Source: Burkholderiales bacterium (GTDB lineage: Bacteria; Pseudomonadota; Gammaproteobacteria; Burkholderiales; Burkholderiaceae_D). From it: a DNA stretch of 64,000 nt. Both the position numbers and the translations under genes were made by a program. Positions 44,356 through 54,019 of this stretch are shown here, piece by piece (position 1 is the stretch's first letter; each line of letters starts with the position of its first letter). Location of the stretch: contig JACOUL010000041.1 in NCBI GenBank assembly GCA_016177875.1, positions 62,001-126,000 on the forward strand, read 5' to 3'. The notes under the pieces were generated by a model. That model searched no databases and was not told the DNA's origin. It saw nothing but the letters and a program-made list of their open reading frames with translations.

Positions 44356-45900
44356 TCAAGGAGACTTGCGGCTATCCCTGATTTCTTCCCTCAAGCGAGC
44401 CTGTAATTCCCGTTCGCGCGCATCGATCTGCGCCTGATCGTAAAAAGAGGCATCCGGAGCGCGGCGAGCGATGCTGAGCTGATCCAAGGCCGACGCCCAA
44501 CTACCGGACAAAGCATAGGACTCCGCCAAGGCCAAATGCTGCAGCGCCTGCTTGCCCGCTGCAGCATAAGCTTTCGCCAAACGGTCTTGCACCTGTGGCT
44601 CGGACCGATACAGTTGCGCTTGATCGCGTAAGTAGTGAATAGCCTCATCATTCCGTCCCGCGGCCAACAAGGCATCCGCGTATTGCATCGCAATGCCGCG
44701 CGACAGCGGAAACTGGTTGCGCGCATTTGCGGCTTCCTTGACCGCTTCCTCAGGCTGATGCATCGCCAATTTTAAATCGATCGCCAGGTTCGCAAAAATA
44801 GCACTTGGCTTAGCACTCTGCGGCAAAGCGGCGCGCGCTTCCTGTAACAGCGCTTGCGACTTGGCATAATCTCGCTGCTTAAACGCGATAAGAGCCAAAC
44901 CGTATTTCGCCGCCGCTGTCTGAACGCGGCTTTTTTGCTCAAGCTGGCTATCGAAAATATCCGCTGCTTCACGCAAGCCTTGCGCGCTGCTGTCTTGCAA
45001 CACACGCAAACGAGCCTTGATGAGATGAAAATCCACGCTGTCGGCGCGTTGCTTGTAGCGCTGATCACGAGTCCGCGCCTGGATGTCGGCGATACGTTCC
45101 GTGGTCAAAGGATGCGAACGCAAGAAGGCAGGCGCCGCATCGGTATAGGCACGCGTGGCGCTTTGCATGCGGCCGAAGAAAGAAATCATGCCTGATGTGT
45201 CAAAGCCGGCATCGCGCATGATCTGCAAACCGACGCGATCTGCTTCGCGCTCGGCATCACGGCTAAAATTCAATTGCCTTTGCAACGCCACGCCTTCCCC
45301 TCCCATCAAAAGCGCTTGCGACGCGTCGGGACTGGCGCGCGCGGCGAGCACCGCCAAAATCATCGCCGCCATCGAAATCAAAGAATCCTGCCGCTGCTGT
45401 CCCAGCATGCGCGCAATATGGCGCTGCGCGACATGGCCGACTTCATGCGCCAGAACCGAGGCCAATTCGGATTCGGATTGGGCTGCCAAAACCAGCGCCG
45501 AATGCACACCGATATAACCGCCCGGCAACGCAAAAGCATTGAGCATGGGATCGCGCACGCCAAAGAAGTAAAAATCAAAACCTGCTTCGCCGCGCGCCTC
45601 CGGTTTTGCCGCCAGAAGCGTCGCGCCGAAATTATTAAGGTATTCAATCAAGGGCGCGTCGTCCAGATAATCGCGGTCGCGCCGTATGTCGCGCATGATT
45701 TGCTCGCCCAACCTGCGCTCCATGATAGGCGACAGTTCTTGCCGCTCCGTGTCGCCTAGGCTGGGTAAATTTTGCGCGCCCGATAATGAAGGCACTACGG
45801 CGGACGGAAAACCGCAGGCAAGCGCAAGCAACACGGTCACGAGACGAGACGCCGCGCGCTTGCGTGAGCTTGATCGGAATGAAGTCAGGTTTCTTTTCAC
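44356..45900 (-). CDS. Periplasmic M48 metalloprotease with TPR domain (BepA/YfgC-like)
   Basis: A 514-residue exported protein. After a long basic N-terminus and signal helix ([15 protein letters not shown]), the M48 zinc protease domain holds [13 protein letters not shown] (HExxH, about residues 153-157) and the third ligand in [16 protein letters not shown]. The C-terminal half (about 300-500) is TPR-like. E. coli BepA has this exact layout, helps LptD assembly and degrades stalled outer-membrane proteins. The same role is likely here. Divergent from moaC. Confidence 0.9.
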   Translation of the reverse strand: MKRNLTSFRSSSRKRAASRLVTVLLALACGFPSAVVPSLSGAQNLPSLGDTERQELSPIMERRLGEQIMRDIRRDRDYLDDAPLIEYLNNFGATLLAAKPEARGEAGFDFYFFGVRDPMLNAFALPGGYIGVHSALVLAAQSESELASVLAHEVGHVAQRHIARMLGQQRQDSLISMAAMILAVLAARASPDASQALLMGGEGVALQRQLNFSRDAEREADRVGLQIMRDAGFDTSGMISFFGRMQSATRAYTDAAPAFLRSHPLTTERIADIQARTRDQRYKQRADSVDFHLIKARLRVLQDSSAQGLREAADIFDSQLEQKSRVQTAAAKYGLALIAFKQRDYAKSQALLQEARAALPQSAKPSAIFANLAIDLKLAMHQPEEAVKEAANARNQFPLSRGIAMQYADALLAAGRNDEAIHYLRDQAQLYRSEPQVQDRLAKAYAAAGKQALQHLALAESYALSGSWASALDQLSIARRAPDASFYDQAQIDARERELQARLREEIRDSRKSP

Positions 45901-45956
45901 GGTGCTATGATACCTGCACTCATGAATCGTTCAAGAAACGACATACTTTGTTACCG

Positions 45957-46457
45957 ATGGATAATCAAGACGACAAGCCCAAGCAACCCGGCATACAGGG
46001 ATTGACACATTTCGATGCCGGCGGTCAGGCCCATATGGTCGATGTCGGCGCCAAATCAGAAACGCACCGCGTCGCTATCGCCGCCGGCACCATACGCATG
46101 AAGCCGGAAACGCTGGCAATTATTCAATCCGGCACGGCGAAGAAAGGCGATGTGCTGGGAATTGCCCGCATTGCCGCCATCATGGGCAGCAAACGCACCA
46201 GCGAGCTGATTCCCTTATGCCATCCGCTTGCCTTGACGCGGGTCGCAGTCGAATTTGAAGTAGACGCTGCATCTTCCAGTGTGACTTGTCAGGCTCAAGT
46301 AGAAACCCACGGCAAGACAGGCGTCGAGATGGAAGCGCTCACCGCTGTGCAAATCGGCTTATTGACGATTTACGACATGTGCAAGGCTGTCGACCGCGAC
46401 ATGGTGATGTCGGTCATTCGCGTTTTGCACAAGCGGGGCGGCAAAACGAATTATTAA
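45957..46457 (+). CDS. moaC: Cyclic pyranopterin monophosphate synthase
   Basis: Second step of molybdenum cofactor synthesis, acting after MoaA. It has 166 residues with [36 protein letters not shown] and [27 protein letters not shown] (read in parts), which include the catalytic Lys region. The ATG at 45957 matches the family N-terminus; frames extending to 45786 would reach into the divergent protease gene. No other moa gene is nearby. Confidence 0.95.
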   Translation: MDNQDDKPKQPGIQGLTHFDAGGQAHMVDVGAKSETHRVAIAAGTIRMKPETLAIIQSGTAKKGDVLGIARIAAIMGSKRTSELIPLCHPLALTRVAVEFEVDAASSSVTCQAQVETHGKTGVEMEALTAVQIGLLTIYDMCKAVDRDMVMSVIRVLHKRGGKTNY

Positions 46458-46462
46458 GATGT

Positions 46463-46486
46463 GAGCGTCATGCAAGCATGACGCTC
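46463..46486. terminator. Hairpin between convergent moaC and tfpZ
   Basis: Arms gagcgtcatg and catgacgctc pair perfectly over 10 bases around CAAG. It lies just after the moaC stop and before the tfpZ stop. Flanking T runs are weak, so termination by this hairpin is probable rather than certain. Confidence 0.55.
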
Positions 46487-46497
46487 CATATTGCTCA

Positions 46498-47229
46498 CTA
46501 CGACAAAATATCGACGATTGCGCCGGTAGATGCATCGACCGCCACTTGAAGCACCGTATTTTTTGCAATCAGCGGTAAAAATAAAACCTTCTTGTTTTGC
46601 GCATTGAGTTTCGCTTCATAAGCTGCGAGACGCGCCATTACGTCAGGATTCATCCCTTTGACATCCTTGGCAGCCTTGCCGGTCTTCTTCACTTCGTCCG
46701 CGACCTCTGGATAAGGCATAAAGAACCTTGGCATATTTTGTATACCCATGCCGAATCCGCTTGCAAACACCAAATCCGAATTTAATTTCGGATCAGTCGG
46801 CGTCTTGGTACCGACTATCTGCGGCCCCCAAATAGGCAATTTTTTGTAGTCCGGATTCGTGACTTTCTTTTGCTCGAATTCTTCAATTTGATTGGCGGTA
46901 GTCACATGGAAACGATTTTCGGTAAAGACCACATATACCGGCCGCGCCTCGAAAATCGACCAGACACCGTATAACATAAACGCGATCTGAAATATCAATA
47001 CCGAGGTCACATCAAATTTCAACGACTTCTTTTTGGTGTTGAAGATGATCATCATGATCAGCGGGCCGGCAACGACATCCACCGCGAATACGATCATCAG
47101 AAGATTCAACCCACTGGCAGCTTGAAGCAGCGCCCCCGGATACCACACTGTCGACACGAACAATACTATTAACGATAAAACAGCCAAGCTTCCCACAAAG
47201 TGAATGGCTGCAGCCTTGTAGCGACTCAT
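46498..47229 (-). CDS. tfpZ: Type IV pilin accessory protein, TfpX/TfpZ-like
   Basis: A 243-residue inner-membrane protein with about three or four N-terminal hydrophobic helices (FVGSLAVLSLIVLFVSTVWYPG, LNLLMIVFAVDVVAGPLIMMI, FDVTSVLIFQIAFMLYGVW) and a C-terminal periplasmic domain containing RPVYVVFTENRFHV. This pattern matches TfpX/TfpZ accessory proteins, chaperone-like factors specific for their cognate pilin and encoded next to it. GGGGAG lies 5 bases before the ATG at 47229. It is immediately downstream of pilA, separated by a terminator that probably lowers its expression relative to pilA. Confidence 0.85.
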   Translation of the reverse strand: MSRYKAAAIHFVGSLAVLSLIVLFVSTVWYPGALLQAASGLNLLMIVFAVDVVAGPLIMMIIFNTKKKSLKFDVTSVLIFQIAFMLYGVWSIFEARPVYVVFTENRFHVTTANQIEEFEQKKVTNPDYKKLPIWGPQIVGTKTPTDPKLNSDLVFASGFGMGIQNMPRFFMPYPEVADEVKKTGKAAKDVKGMNPDVMARLAAYEAKLNAQNKKVLFLPLIAKNTVLQVAVDASTGAIVDILS

Positions 47230-47324
47230 AGCGACTCCCCTATAAAAAGTTGGGTTAAGAACTACGACAAGCATATATGTCCAAGCAGCAAAGAAATCAA
47301 TACGTATTTGTAGTGACCAAAACA

Positions 47325-47358
47325 AAACACCCCGGCTCAATTCAGAACCGGGGTGTTT
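47325..47358 (-). terminator. Strong intrinsic terminator after pilA
   Basis: Eleven-base perfect stem aaacaccccgg/ccggggtgttt with a 12-base loop; on the minus strand it is followed by tttgttttgg. It lies between pilA and tfpZ and should attenuate read-through into tfpZ. Confidence 0.85.
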
Positions 47359-47410
47359 GGACCTTACTAGCTATAGGTGTGCCCTATATCTATTTAACTA
47401 AGCTTGGCTA

Positions 47411-47854
47411 TTAGTTAGCCTTGCACCAGCCGCGAGCTACGCAGGTACCACTGTTGACCCAAGTAACAGGGTTACCCGGTGCTGCCGGCGGAGTAGGAGT
47501 CAAAACAGAGGTCAGGCTGTCAGCCGCTGCCGTGGCGGTACCAGTGATGGTACCGTCTGCTGCTACGGTCAGCGAAGTCGTATTGGTCGTCGGCATGTTG
47601 GTCGGAGCAGCCGGAACGCCACCATTACCGTTGGAACAGTTCGCAGCAGTAACCGGGTCGGACAAACATTCAGAAACAGCACTCTTCAGGCTATCGGCCA
47701 AGCCTTGAACTTCAGCGAAGCGCGACTTCTTGGTGTAATCCTGATAGCTAGGAATGGCGATTGCCGCCAAAATACCGATGATCGCCACAACGATCATCAA
47801 CTCAATCAACGTAAAGCCGCGCTGTGCGGATTGGATCATTTTCATCGATTTCAT
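47411..47854 (-). CDS. pilA: Type IV major pilin
   Basis: A 147-residue type IVa prepilin. The leader [13 protein letters not shown] is cleaved before [22 protein letters not shown], with Glu at mature position 5. The mature protein has four Cys; the last two ([13 protein letters not shown]) lie at the C-terminus in the place of the pilin D-region loop, although two residue pairs rather than one are possible. GGGGAG lies 6 bases before the ATG at 47854. A near-consensus sigma-54 site lies about 50 bases upstream and a terminator follows the gene. tfpZ downstream is its likely accessory protein. Confidence 0.94.
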   Translation of the reverse strand: MKSMKMIQSAQRGFTLIELMIVVAIIGILAAIAIPSYQDYTKKSRFAEVQGLADSLKSAVSECLSDPVTAANCSNGNGGVPAAPTNMPTTNTTSLTVAADGTITGTATAAADSLTSVLTPTPPAAPGNPVTWVNSGTCVARGWCKAN

Positions 47855-47906
47855 TTCAGTCTCCCCGAATAAGTTAAAGGACTTCTTGGCACTACGCTTC
47901 CATATG

Positions 47907-47923
47907 AGCAATGGTCATGCCAG
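47907..47923 (-). promoter_or_regulatory. Sigma-54 promoter of pilA
   Basis: On the minus strand the sequence ctggcatgaccattgct fits the RpoN consensus YTGGCACGrNNNTTGCW with a single mismatch (T for C), with GG and GC correctly spaced. It ends about 53 bases before the pilA ATG. Pilin genes in related bacteria are commonly RpoN/PilR dependent. Confidence 0.85.
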
Positions 47924-47995
47924 GTGGAAATATGCCATGCAATCGTCAAATTGTGTGAAATTTCCAGAGGAAAATTAAAATTTAGCCCAAATTGG

Positions 47996-48032
47996 CTGAC
48001 AATTTTTGTCAGTCGCATAAAAATTGTCAGTC
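47996..48032. promoter_or_regulatory. TTGTCAG repeats upstream of the pilA promoter, candidate PilR sites
   Basis: A perfect inverted repeat CTGACAA-TTT-TTGTCAG (47996-48012) is followed by a direct copy TTGTCAGTC at 48024-48032; the same nine bases also occur at 48006-48014. They lie about 75-110 bases upstream of the sigma-54 site, the usual range for an enhancer, and PilR sites in Pseudomonas contain repeated TGTC boxes. The block overlaps the end of the FHA gene. Confidence 0.55.
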
Positions 48033-48635
48033 CCGCGTTGTCAAAAATCTTATTTTTGTGCCGTCGATTTCCACCTGGTCGCCGTTTTGCAGTCGATGTT
48101 GTGTCGTCGTCATCGATTGACCATTCACTGCGGGACTGCGTTCACCTTCCACGTGAAGCAAAAAATAGCCTTCAATATCCTGCACGAAAGCAGCCACTTG
48201 TATGCCAGGCTTGCCGATCGTTATTAAGGACTTATTTAATAAAACACGTTTGTCCGCATGAACGCCGCTAAGGACTTTGATACAAGCTGGAGCATCGTTT
48301 GCATAAATTGACGTCGGGTGTGCATTTGTCCCATTTGACGAAATCGTGGAATCGACACTGAAGCACATGCCATATGCGGCCAGATGAATTTGGTCGCCAT
48401 CCTGCAAAAAATGTCTTTTAATCGGCTGGCCATTGACCTTGGTGCCATTGGTACTGCCTAAGTCCTCGAGGACAAAATCGCTTTGCTGCAATTGAATGAC
48501 GGCATGCTCGGAACTGATGCCGGGGTGTTCAATGACAACGTCATTGTGGGCCGCGCGTCCGATTGTGAGCCGTTTTTTGTTCAGCGGGATTTCCGTCCTT
48601 AGGTTGCCGTCTTCGGCGATGATGATTTTTGCCAT
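48027..48635 (-). CDS. FHA-domain protein
   Basis: A 202-residue cytoplasmic protein. The N-terminal FHA domain (about 20-95) has the phosphothreonine-binding pattern LTIGRAAHNDVVIEHPGISSEHAVI, read in parts, and DLGSTNGTKVNGQ. The C-terminal half (about 115-200) looks like a second, weaker FHA-like sandwich (LITIGKPGIQVAAFVQ ... VNGQSMTTTQHRLQNGDQVEI). It lies just downstream of the PP2C phosphatase gene on the same strand and probably reads threonine phosphorylation controlled by it. No Ser/Thr kinase is in the window. Confidence 0.9.
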   Translation of the reverse strand: MAKIIIAEDGNLRTEIPLNKKRLTIGRAAHNDVVIEHPGISSEHAVIQLQQSDFVLEDLGSTNGTKVNGQPIKRHFLQDGDQIHLAAYGMCFSVDSTISSNGTNAHPTSIYANDAPACIKVLSGVHADKRVLLNKSLITIGKPGIQVAAFVQDIEGYFLLHVEGERSPAVNGQSMTTTQHRLQNGDQVEIDGTKIRFLTTRD

Positions 48636-48805
48636 GTCGCCCTCGCCAAGAAATGCTTTAGAGGCTATCCCAGTAGGTACTGCACGCCGCCTGCCCGCCA
48701 GAAGGCTCGGATACAGCGTTGCTCGTCATTGCGTGGGGCCTGCCACGCGGCTTCCTCGCATCTTGTCTCCAATCCTTCTGGCAAGCATTCGTCATACATT
48801 ACCTC

Positions 48806-49630
48806 CTAGGCTATCCCGAGCCGTTTCAGTACGCGCCCAAAAAACTTTTCGGCTTTTGTATCGATAGCCACTACTTTGGCCAGAATGGCGGAAATATTAT
48901 CTTTACCGCCATGTTTATTGGCGCCTTCAATTAAGGCAGCACAAGCGGCATCCAAATTCATCTTGGGATTGCCGAGGATCGCCGCGATTTCTGGATCGGT
49001 CAACATATCGGACAAACCATCCGAGCAAAGCAAATAAATATCGCCGGGCTTGACGGCGTGGTCGTGAATTTCAATTTCAATTTCGTAATCGACACCGACC
49101 GCACGCGTAATTAAATTTTTATTCGGCGAATTCTGCGCCGCCTCCGGCGTAATTAAGCCGGCGTCGATTTGCTCTTGCAATAAGGAATGGTCACGCGTAA
49201 TTTGCTCTAGCGCACCTTGGCGAAAACGATAAGCGCGAGAGTCACCTACGTGCGCAAAGGTGACCGTATCGTGATGAAATAAACCGACGACTACCGTCGT
49301 TCCCATTCCACTGAATTGCGGTTCGTTTCGGGCCGCCTCCATAATGGAGCCGTTGGCGCGGTCTACCGCCTCCAGTACAAGCTGCTGCAACTGCTTGCTG
49401 CGGTTGGACATCTTTTCCTTGAAATGCAAGGGCAATTGCTCTTCCAAGGTTTCCTGCACTACCGTCGTGGCGATACTGCTCGCCACTTCGCCGGCGCTAT
49501 ATCCGCCCATGCCGTCCGCGAGAATGACAAAACCCAGCTCAGAGTTGATCGCAATGAAGTCTTCATTATGCGATCGCACCTGTCCGGTATCGGTTTTTGC
49601 GGCAAGTTCGAGTACGACGTGATAGGCCAT
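48806..49630 (-). CDS. PP2C-family serine/threonine phosphatase
   Basis: A 274-residue soluble PPM phosphatase with the metal-binding motifs RSHNEDFIAI, LADGMGGYSAGEVAS, TFAHVGDSRAYR, LCSDGLSDML and KDNISAILAKV. This is the Stp/PrpC type that reverses Hanks-type kinases. It is followed on the same strand by the FHA-protein gene after a 170-base gap, and pilA lies beyond that. The partner kinase is not in the window. Confidence 0.93.
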   Translation of the reverse strand: MAYHVVLELAAKTDTGQVRSHNEDFIAINSELGFVILADGMGGYSAGEVASSIATTVVQETLEEQLPLHFKEKMSNRSKQLQQLVLEAVDRANGSIMEAARNEPQFSGMGTTVVVGLFHHDTVTFAHVGDSRAYRFRQGALEQITRDHSLLQEQIDAGLITPEAAQNSPNKNLITRAVGVDYEIEIEIHDHAVKPGDIYLLCSDGLSDMLTDPEIAAILGNPKMNLDAACAALIEGANKHGGKDNISAILAKVVAIDTKAEKFFGRVLKRLGIA

Positions 49631-49776
49631 AAAGGATTATGCAATACGGCCAGTGCCTGAGGAAATCCGGGTCACGAAGCTGCTTTCTGGTTTATTTGCC
49701 AAAAATGATACCTAAAATTCGGGCATTCCGGCACTCCTAGTTAACGATTGTTCATTTTCGCGCCGCACAAACAATA

Positions 49777-49798
49777 ACGGGGAGCCGAAGCTCCCCGT
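49777..49798 (-). terminator. Hairpin terminator after sucD
   Basis: Nine-base perfect stem acggggagc/gctccccgt with a CGAA loop, 25 bases after the sucD stop in the minus-strand direction. The following T run is short (tattgttt), but stem strength and position support termination. Confidence 0.75.
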
Positions 49799-49822
49799 CT
49801 CTCAATGCCTTTTTAAGAGAAA

Positions 49823-50716
49823 TTACAAGACCGATTTCAGCAATCGACCCATTTCCGACGGATTGCGCGTGACCTTGAAACCGCACTCTTCCAAGATCGC
49901 GAGCTTGGCATCGGCAGTATCCGCACCACCCGAAATCAAGGCGCCCGCATGGCCCATGCGCTTGCCCGGAGGTGCGGTGACGCCAGCGATGAAGCCGACA
50001 ACCGGCTTTTTCATGTTCGCTTTACACCAGCGCGCGGCTTCAGCTTCATCCGGACCGCCGATTTCACCGATCATGATGACGGCGTCAGTATCCGGATCGT
50101 CGTTGAATGCCTTCATGACGTCGATATGCTTCAAGCCGTTGATCGGGTCACCGCCGATACCGACCGCGGAAGATTGGCCCAAGCCTAGCTCGGTCAACTG
50201 GCCGACGGCTTCATACGTCAGCGTACCGGAGCGCGAAACCACGCCGATACGGCCTTTGCGATGGATATGGCCTGGCATGATGCCGATCTTAATTTCATCG
50301 GGCGTGATCAAGCCGGGGCAGTTCGGGCCAAGCAACAGGGTTTTCTTGCCGCCTTTGGCTTCTTTCGCCTTCATTTTGTTACGCACGACCAGCATGTCGC
50401 GCACCGGAATACCTTCTGTGATGCAAATCGCCAGATCCAGGTCGGCTTCCACAGCTTCCCAGATAGCATCGGCAGCGCCCGCCGGCGGCACATAGATGAC
50501 CGAAACTGCGGCGCCGGTTGCTTCTTTAGCTTCTTTGACCGATGCGTAGATGGGCACGTCGAAAATTTTCTCGCCCGCTTTCTTCGGATTGACGCCGGCG
50601 ACAAAGCAATTTTTCCCGTTAGCGTATTCGATGCACTTCTCGGTGTGGAACTGGCCGGTCTTGCCGGTAATGCCTTGGGTGATGACTTTGGTGTCTTTAT
50701 TGATCAGGATGGACAT
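49823..50716 (-). CDS. sucD: Succinyl-CoA synthetase, alpha subunit
   Basis: Substrate-level phosphorylation step of the TCA cycle, with SucC. It has 297 residues. The N-terminal CoA-binding domain has QGITGKTGQFHTEKCIEY and FVAGVNPKKAGE; the phosphorylated His lies in GHAGALISGGADTADAK. It is 12 bases after sucC on the minus strand and ends before a terminator. Confidence 0.97.
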   Translation of the reverse strand: MSILINKDTKVITQGITGKTGQFHTEKCIEYANGKNCFVAGVNPKKAGEKIFDVPIYASVKEAKEATGAAVSVIYVPPAGAADAIWEAVEADLDLAICITEGIPVRDMLVVRNKMKAKEAKGGKKTLLLGPNCPGLITPDEIKIGIMPGHIHRKGRIGVVSRSGTLTYEAVGQLTELGLGQSSAVGIGGDPINGLKHIDVMKAFNDDPDTDAVIMIGEIGGPDEAEAARWCKANMKKPVVGFIAGVTAPPGKRMGHAGALISGGADTADAKLAILEECGFKVTRNPSEMGRLLKSVL

Positions 50717-50728
50717 GTCTCTTGTTCC

Positions 50729-51889
50729 TTATTTCGCTGCAGCGACGACTTTTTGCGCGGCTTCTGCCATGGTGTCAGCCGAAATGATCGGCAGGCCGGA
50801 ATCGGCCAGAATCTTCTTGCCGAGATCTTCGTTGGTGCCCTTCATGCGCACAACCAGCGGCACTTTGAGCGACACGGCGCGAGATGCTGCGACCACACCT
50901 TCTGCGATCACGTCGCAACGCATGATGCCGCCGAAGATATTGACCAGGATGGCTTTCAAGTCGGGGTTTTTCAGCATGATCTTGAAGGCTTCGGTAACCT
51001 TCTCGGTGGTAGCGCCGCCGCCGACGTCGAGGAAATTGGCGGGCTCGCCGCCGAATAACTTGATGGTGTCCATGGTTGCCATCGCCAAGCCGGCACCGTT
51101 CACCAGGCAGCCGATGTTGCCGTCGAGAGAAATGTATGCAAGGTCGAACTTGGACGCCTCAACTTCAGCCGGATCTTCTTCATCCAGATCGCGGTAAGCG
51201 ACGATCTCAGGATGACGGAACAGGGAATTCGAATCGAAATTGAATTTGGCATCCAGCGCCTTGATATTGCCGTTGCCTTCGAGGATCAATGGATTGATTT
51301 CCGCCAGCGACGCATCGGTTTCCATGTAGCAGGTGTAAAGCTTCTTGAGGATGTCGATTGCCTGCGCGATCGAAGCTTCGGGAATGCCGATACCTGCAGC
51401 GAGTTCGCGCGCTTGCGCGTCGGTCATTCCAACCAGCGGATCGACGAATACCTTGATAATTTTTTCCGGCGTCTTGTGGGCGACTTCTTCGATATCCATA
51501 CCGCCTTCGGACGATGCCATGACGGCTACTTTTTGTGTCGCGCGATCGGTCAGCGCAGCCACATAATATTCATGCTTAATGTCGGCGCCTTCTTCGATCA
51601 GCAAGCGACGCACTTTCTGGCCTTCCGGGCCGGTTTGATGGGTTACCAACTGCATACCCATGATGGCATTAGCATATTCGCGCACTTGGTCGAGCGACTT
51701 GGCAACTTTAACGCCACCGCCTTTTCCCCTACCACCCGCATGGATTTGTGCCTTAACGACCCAAACCGGTCCGCCTAAGGTTTCAGCAGCCTTAACCGCC
51801 TCGTCGACCGACATGCACGGAATGCCGCGCGGAACCGCCACTCCGAACTTACGGAGGATTTCTTTGCCCTGATACTCATGGATTTTCAT
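50729..51889 (-). CDS. sucC: Succinyl-CoA synthetase, beta subunit
   Basis: A 386-residue nucleotide-binding subunit with an ATP-grasp domain: [67 protein letters not shown], and the C-terminal [16 protein letters not shown]. Forms the alpha2beta2 enzyme with SucD. The 250-base gap upstream to recX probably contains the promoter of the sucCD unit. Confidence 0.97.
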   Translation of the reverse strand: MKIHEYQGKEILRKFGVAVPRGIPCMSVDEAVKAAETLGGPVWVVKAQIHAGGRGKGGGVKVAKSLDQVREYANAIMGMQLVTHQTGPEGQKVRRLLIEEGADIKHEYYVAALTDRATQKVAVMASSEGGMDIEEVAHKTPEKIIKVFVDPLVGMTDAQARELAAGIGIPEASIAQAIDILKKLYTCYMETDASLAEINPLILEGNGNIKALDAKFNFDSNSLFRHPEIVAYRDLDEEDPAEVEASKFDLAYISLDGNIGCLVNGAGLAMATMDTIKLFGGEPANFLDVGGGATTEKVTEAFKIMLKNPDLKAILVNIFGGIMRCDVIAEGVVAASRAVSLKVPLVVRMKGTNEDLGKKILADSGLPIISADTMAEAAQKVVAAAK

Positions 51890-52142
51890 GCGAACGTCCC
51901 TTTAGACCCAGTTTGAAATGGTAATTCGGTAATTTTGATTAATTACTCTGACTTGCTGCTTACTGATGTAGCCGGCAATACGGCTAGCTGACTACAAAAA
52001 AAAGATGCCGCATGCGTGAAGCCGCAACCGCTTGCAGCGCAGCTCCCGTCATACGGCGACGCGGAAAAAAGTGTAGCACAAGCTACTCAATGAGAAAGCA
52101 GAATGGTAATTCTACGAGTGGAAGATCGCGTGTAAATTGTCG

Positions 52143-52613
52143 TTATTGTGCACCGCACTCATCGCTATCTTCGATGGAATTTTGCATTGCTGCGCGAATA
52201 GCGCGATGAGAAAAGCCTCGTTGCTGTAAAAAACGCACTTGTTTGGCGCGTTCTGCAGCATCTGCCGGTTCGCGGCCGAACTTGCGCAACCAAACTTCAC
52301 GAGCACGCGCTTCCTCGTTTTCCATCAGATTTGCTTGAAGATTCACCAGAGATTCGCGCTTGATGCCATGACTTTGCAGTTCGGACATGATGCGGCTATT
52401 GCCAAATCGCGCGGCGCGACGATTGACCAGCGATTCCGAAAAACGCTCCTGCGATAAATATTTTTTCGCTTCAAGAAAATCGAGCAAGGCGTTTACATCG
52501 TCGGTTTCTTGGGCATACCGAGCAAGCTTGCGTGCAAGTTCCAAGCGGCTGTGTTCACGCGCCGCCAGGTAGCGCAATGCGCGTGCCTTAAGACTGATTT
52601 GCGGTTTTGCCAT
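52143..52613 (-). CDS. recX: Regulatory protein RecX
   Basis: A 156-residue RecA modulator made of repeated three-helix units: [55 protein letters not shown] and [18 protein letters not shown] are characteristic (read in parts). The ATG at 52613 begins the conserved N-terminus; an ATG further upstream would include the recA terminator. It follows recA on the minus strand, separated by a strong hairpin, so recX is probably expressed at a lower level by read-through. Confidence 0.92.
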   Translation of the reverse strand: MAKPQISLKARALRYLAAREHSRLELARKLARYAQETDDVNALLDFLEAKKYLSQERFSESLVNRRAARFGNSRIMSELQSHGIKRESLVNLQANLMENEEARAREVWLRKFGREPADAAERAKQVRFLQQRGFSHRAIRAAMQNSIEDSDECGAQ

Positions 52614-52649
52614 GCGGACTGGGAAATTTGAGATCACGCAAAAAACAAA

Positions 52650-52679
52650 AAGAGCCATGGCTTTGTAGCCATGGCTCTT
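52650..52679 (-). terminator. Strong terminator between recA and recX
   Basis: Thirteen-base perfect stem aagagccatggct/agccatggctctt with a TTGT-type loop; on the minus strand it is followed by tttgttttttgcg. A terminator between recA and recX, read through part of the time, is a known arrangement. Confidence 0.88.
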
Positions 52680-52700
52680 GGGGAACAACTTAAAGCAGGA

Positions 52701-53807
52701 TCATTCGACTTCCTTGCTTTCTTTGATTTCCTTATTTTCTTTGGCTTCCTTAGCTTTCTTAGCAACCGGCTCGGTACCTTTGATCGTTGCCAACTCCGGC
52801 ACTCCTAAGGCAGCGCGCACTTTGTTTTCAATTTCGCGCGACAGTTCCGGATGCTCTTTCAAGTAAATACGAGCATTGTCCTTGCCCTGTCCGATTTTTT
52901 CACCGTTGTAGCTATACCAAGCGCCGGACTTTTCGACGACTTTGACTTCGGATCCCAGGTCGAGGATTTCGCCTTCGCGCGAAGTACCTTCGCCATACAG
53001 AATGTCGAAATGCGCCTCCTTGAACGGCGGGGCCACTTTGTTCTTGACGACCTTGACCTTGGTTTCGTTGCCGATGACTTCATCGCCCGACTTGATCGAA
53101 CCAGTGCGGCGAATATCCAGTCGTACCGATGCGTAGAACTTCAGCGCATTGCCGCCGGTGGTGGTTTCGGGGTTACCGAACATGACGCCGATCTTCATGC
53201 GGATTTGGTTAATGAAAATCACCAACGTATTGGTACGGTTGATCGAGCCGGTGAGTTTCCGCAGAGCTTGCGACATCAAACGCGCTTGCAAACCGGGCAA
53301 TGAATCGCCCATGTCGCCTTCGATTTCCGCCTTGGGAGTCAACGCCGCTACGGAGTCGACCACGATCAAATCGACCGCGCCGGAGCGTACCAGCGCGTCA
53401 CAAATCTCCAGTGCCTGTTCGCCGGTATCAGGTTGCGAAATGAGCAAATCCGGCAAATTCACGCCCAGCTTTTGCGCATAGGTCACATCCAGCGCATGCT
53501 CGGCATCGATGAAGGCGCAGGTACCGCCCAGTTTTTGCATCTCTGCAATAGCCTGCAGAGTCAGCGTAGTTTTACCGGAAGATTCCGGACCATAAATTTC
53601 GACAACACGGCCGCGCGGCAAACCGCCAACGCCCAGCGCAATGTCGAGACCGAGCGAACCGGTCGAAACGACTTGCACCTCTTCCGCCACTGCGCCGTCT
53701 TCCATGCGCATCACGGAACCTTTACCGAATTGTTTTTCGATTTGGGCCAGGGCAGCGGCGAGTGCCTTGCTCTTGTCCAAATTCGCTACAAATTTTTTCT
53801 CGTCCAT
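52701..53807 (-). CDS. recA: Recombinase RecA
   Basis: Central recombinase and LexA co-protease activator. It has 368 residues: the Walker [45 protein letters not shown], the L2 region [18 protein letters not shown], and a C-terminal tail rich in Lys and Glu ([17 protein letters not shown]). A LexA-type box lies 52-67 bases upstream of the start. Divergent from the two-component regulator gene. Confidence 0.98.
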   Translation of the reverse strand: MDEKKFVANLDKSKALAAALAQIEKQFGKGSVMRMEDGAVAEEVQVVSTGSLGLDIALGVGGLPRGRVVEIYGPESSGKTTLTLQAIAEMQKLGGTCAFIDAEHALDVTYAQKLGVNLPDLLISQPDTGEQALEICDALVRSGAVDLIVVDSVAALTPKAEIEGDMGDSLPGLQARLMSQALRKLTGSINRTNTLVIFINQIRMKIGVMFGNPETTTGGNALKFYASVRLDIRRTGSIKSGDEVIGNETKVKVVKNKVAPPFKEAHFDILYGEGTSREGEILDLGSEVKVVEKSGAWYSYNGEKIGQGKDNARIYLKEHPELSREIENKVRAALGVPELATIKGTEPVAKKAKEAKENKEIKESKEVE

Positions 53808-53858
53808 ATATGTATTCTTTCAGAAGTGACAGGCATTGAAAGGGGGTAGGAAGCTGTA

Positions 53859-53874
53859 CTGTATAAAAAACCAG
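53859..53874. promoter_or_regulatory. LexA (SOS) box of recA
   Basis: CTGT-ATAAAAAA-CCAG matches the CTGT-N8-ACAG SOS consensus except for one base, within the longer TACTGTATAAAAAACCAGTG. It overlaps a plausible recA promoter on the minus strand (TTGCAA and TATACA-like elements about 15-16 bases apart). Confidence 0.78.
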
Positions 53875-54019
53875 TGCTTTTTGCAAGCGCTATTTCGCCC
53901 TTTTTTCATCATTTTTGCGTCTTTTTTGAACGCGTCCGCTTTCCCACCTTGCCGCATTCCAAGAAAGGCAATAGACTCGTCACACCTGTTATAACCCCAT
54001 GAATTTTCAGGTTAAAGCC

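Noticed and set aside
48636..48805. Possible small gene or RNA between the FHA and PP2C genes
   Set aside because: Only short overlapping frames and one weak GC hairpin (gcgtgg/ccacgc) are present. The gap probably only separates two genes of one unit.
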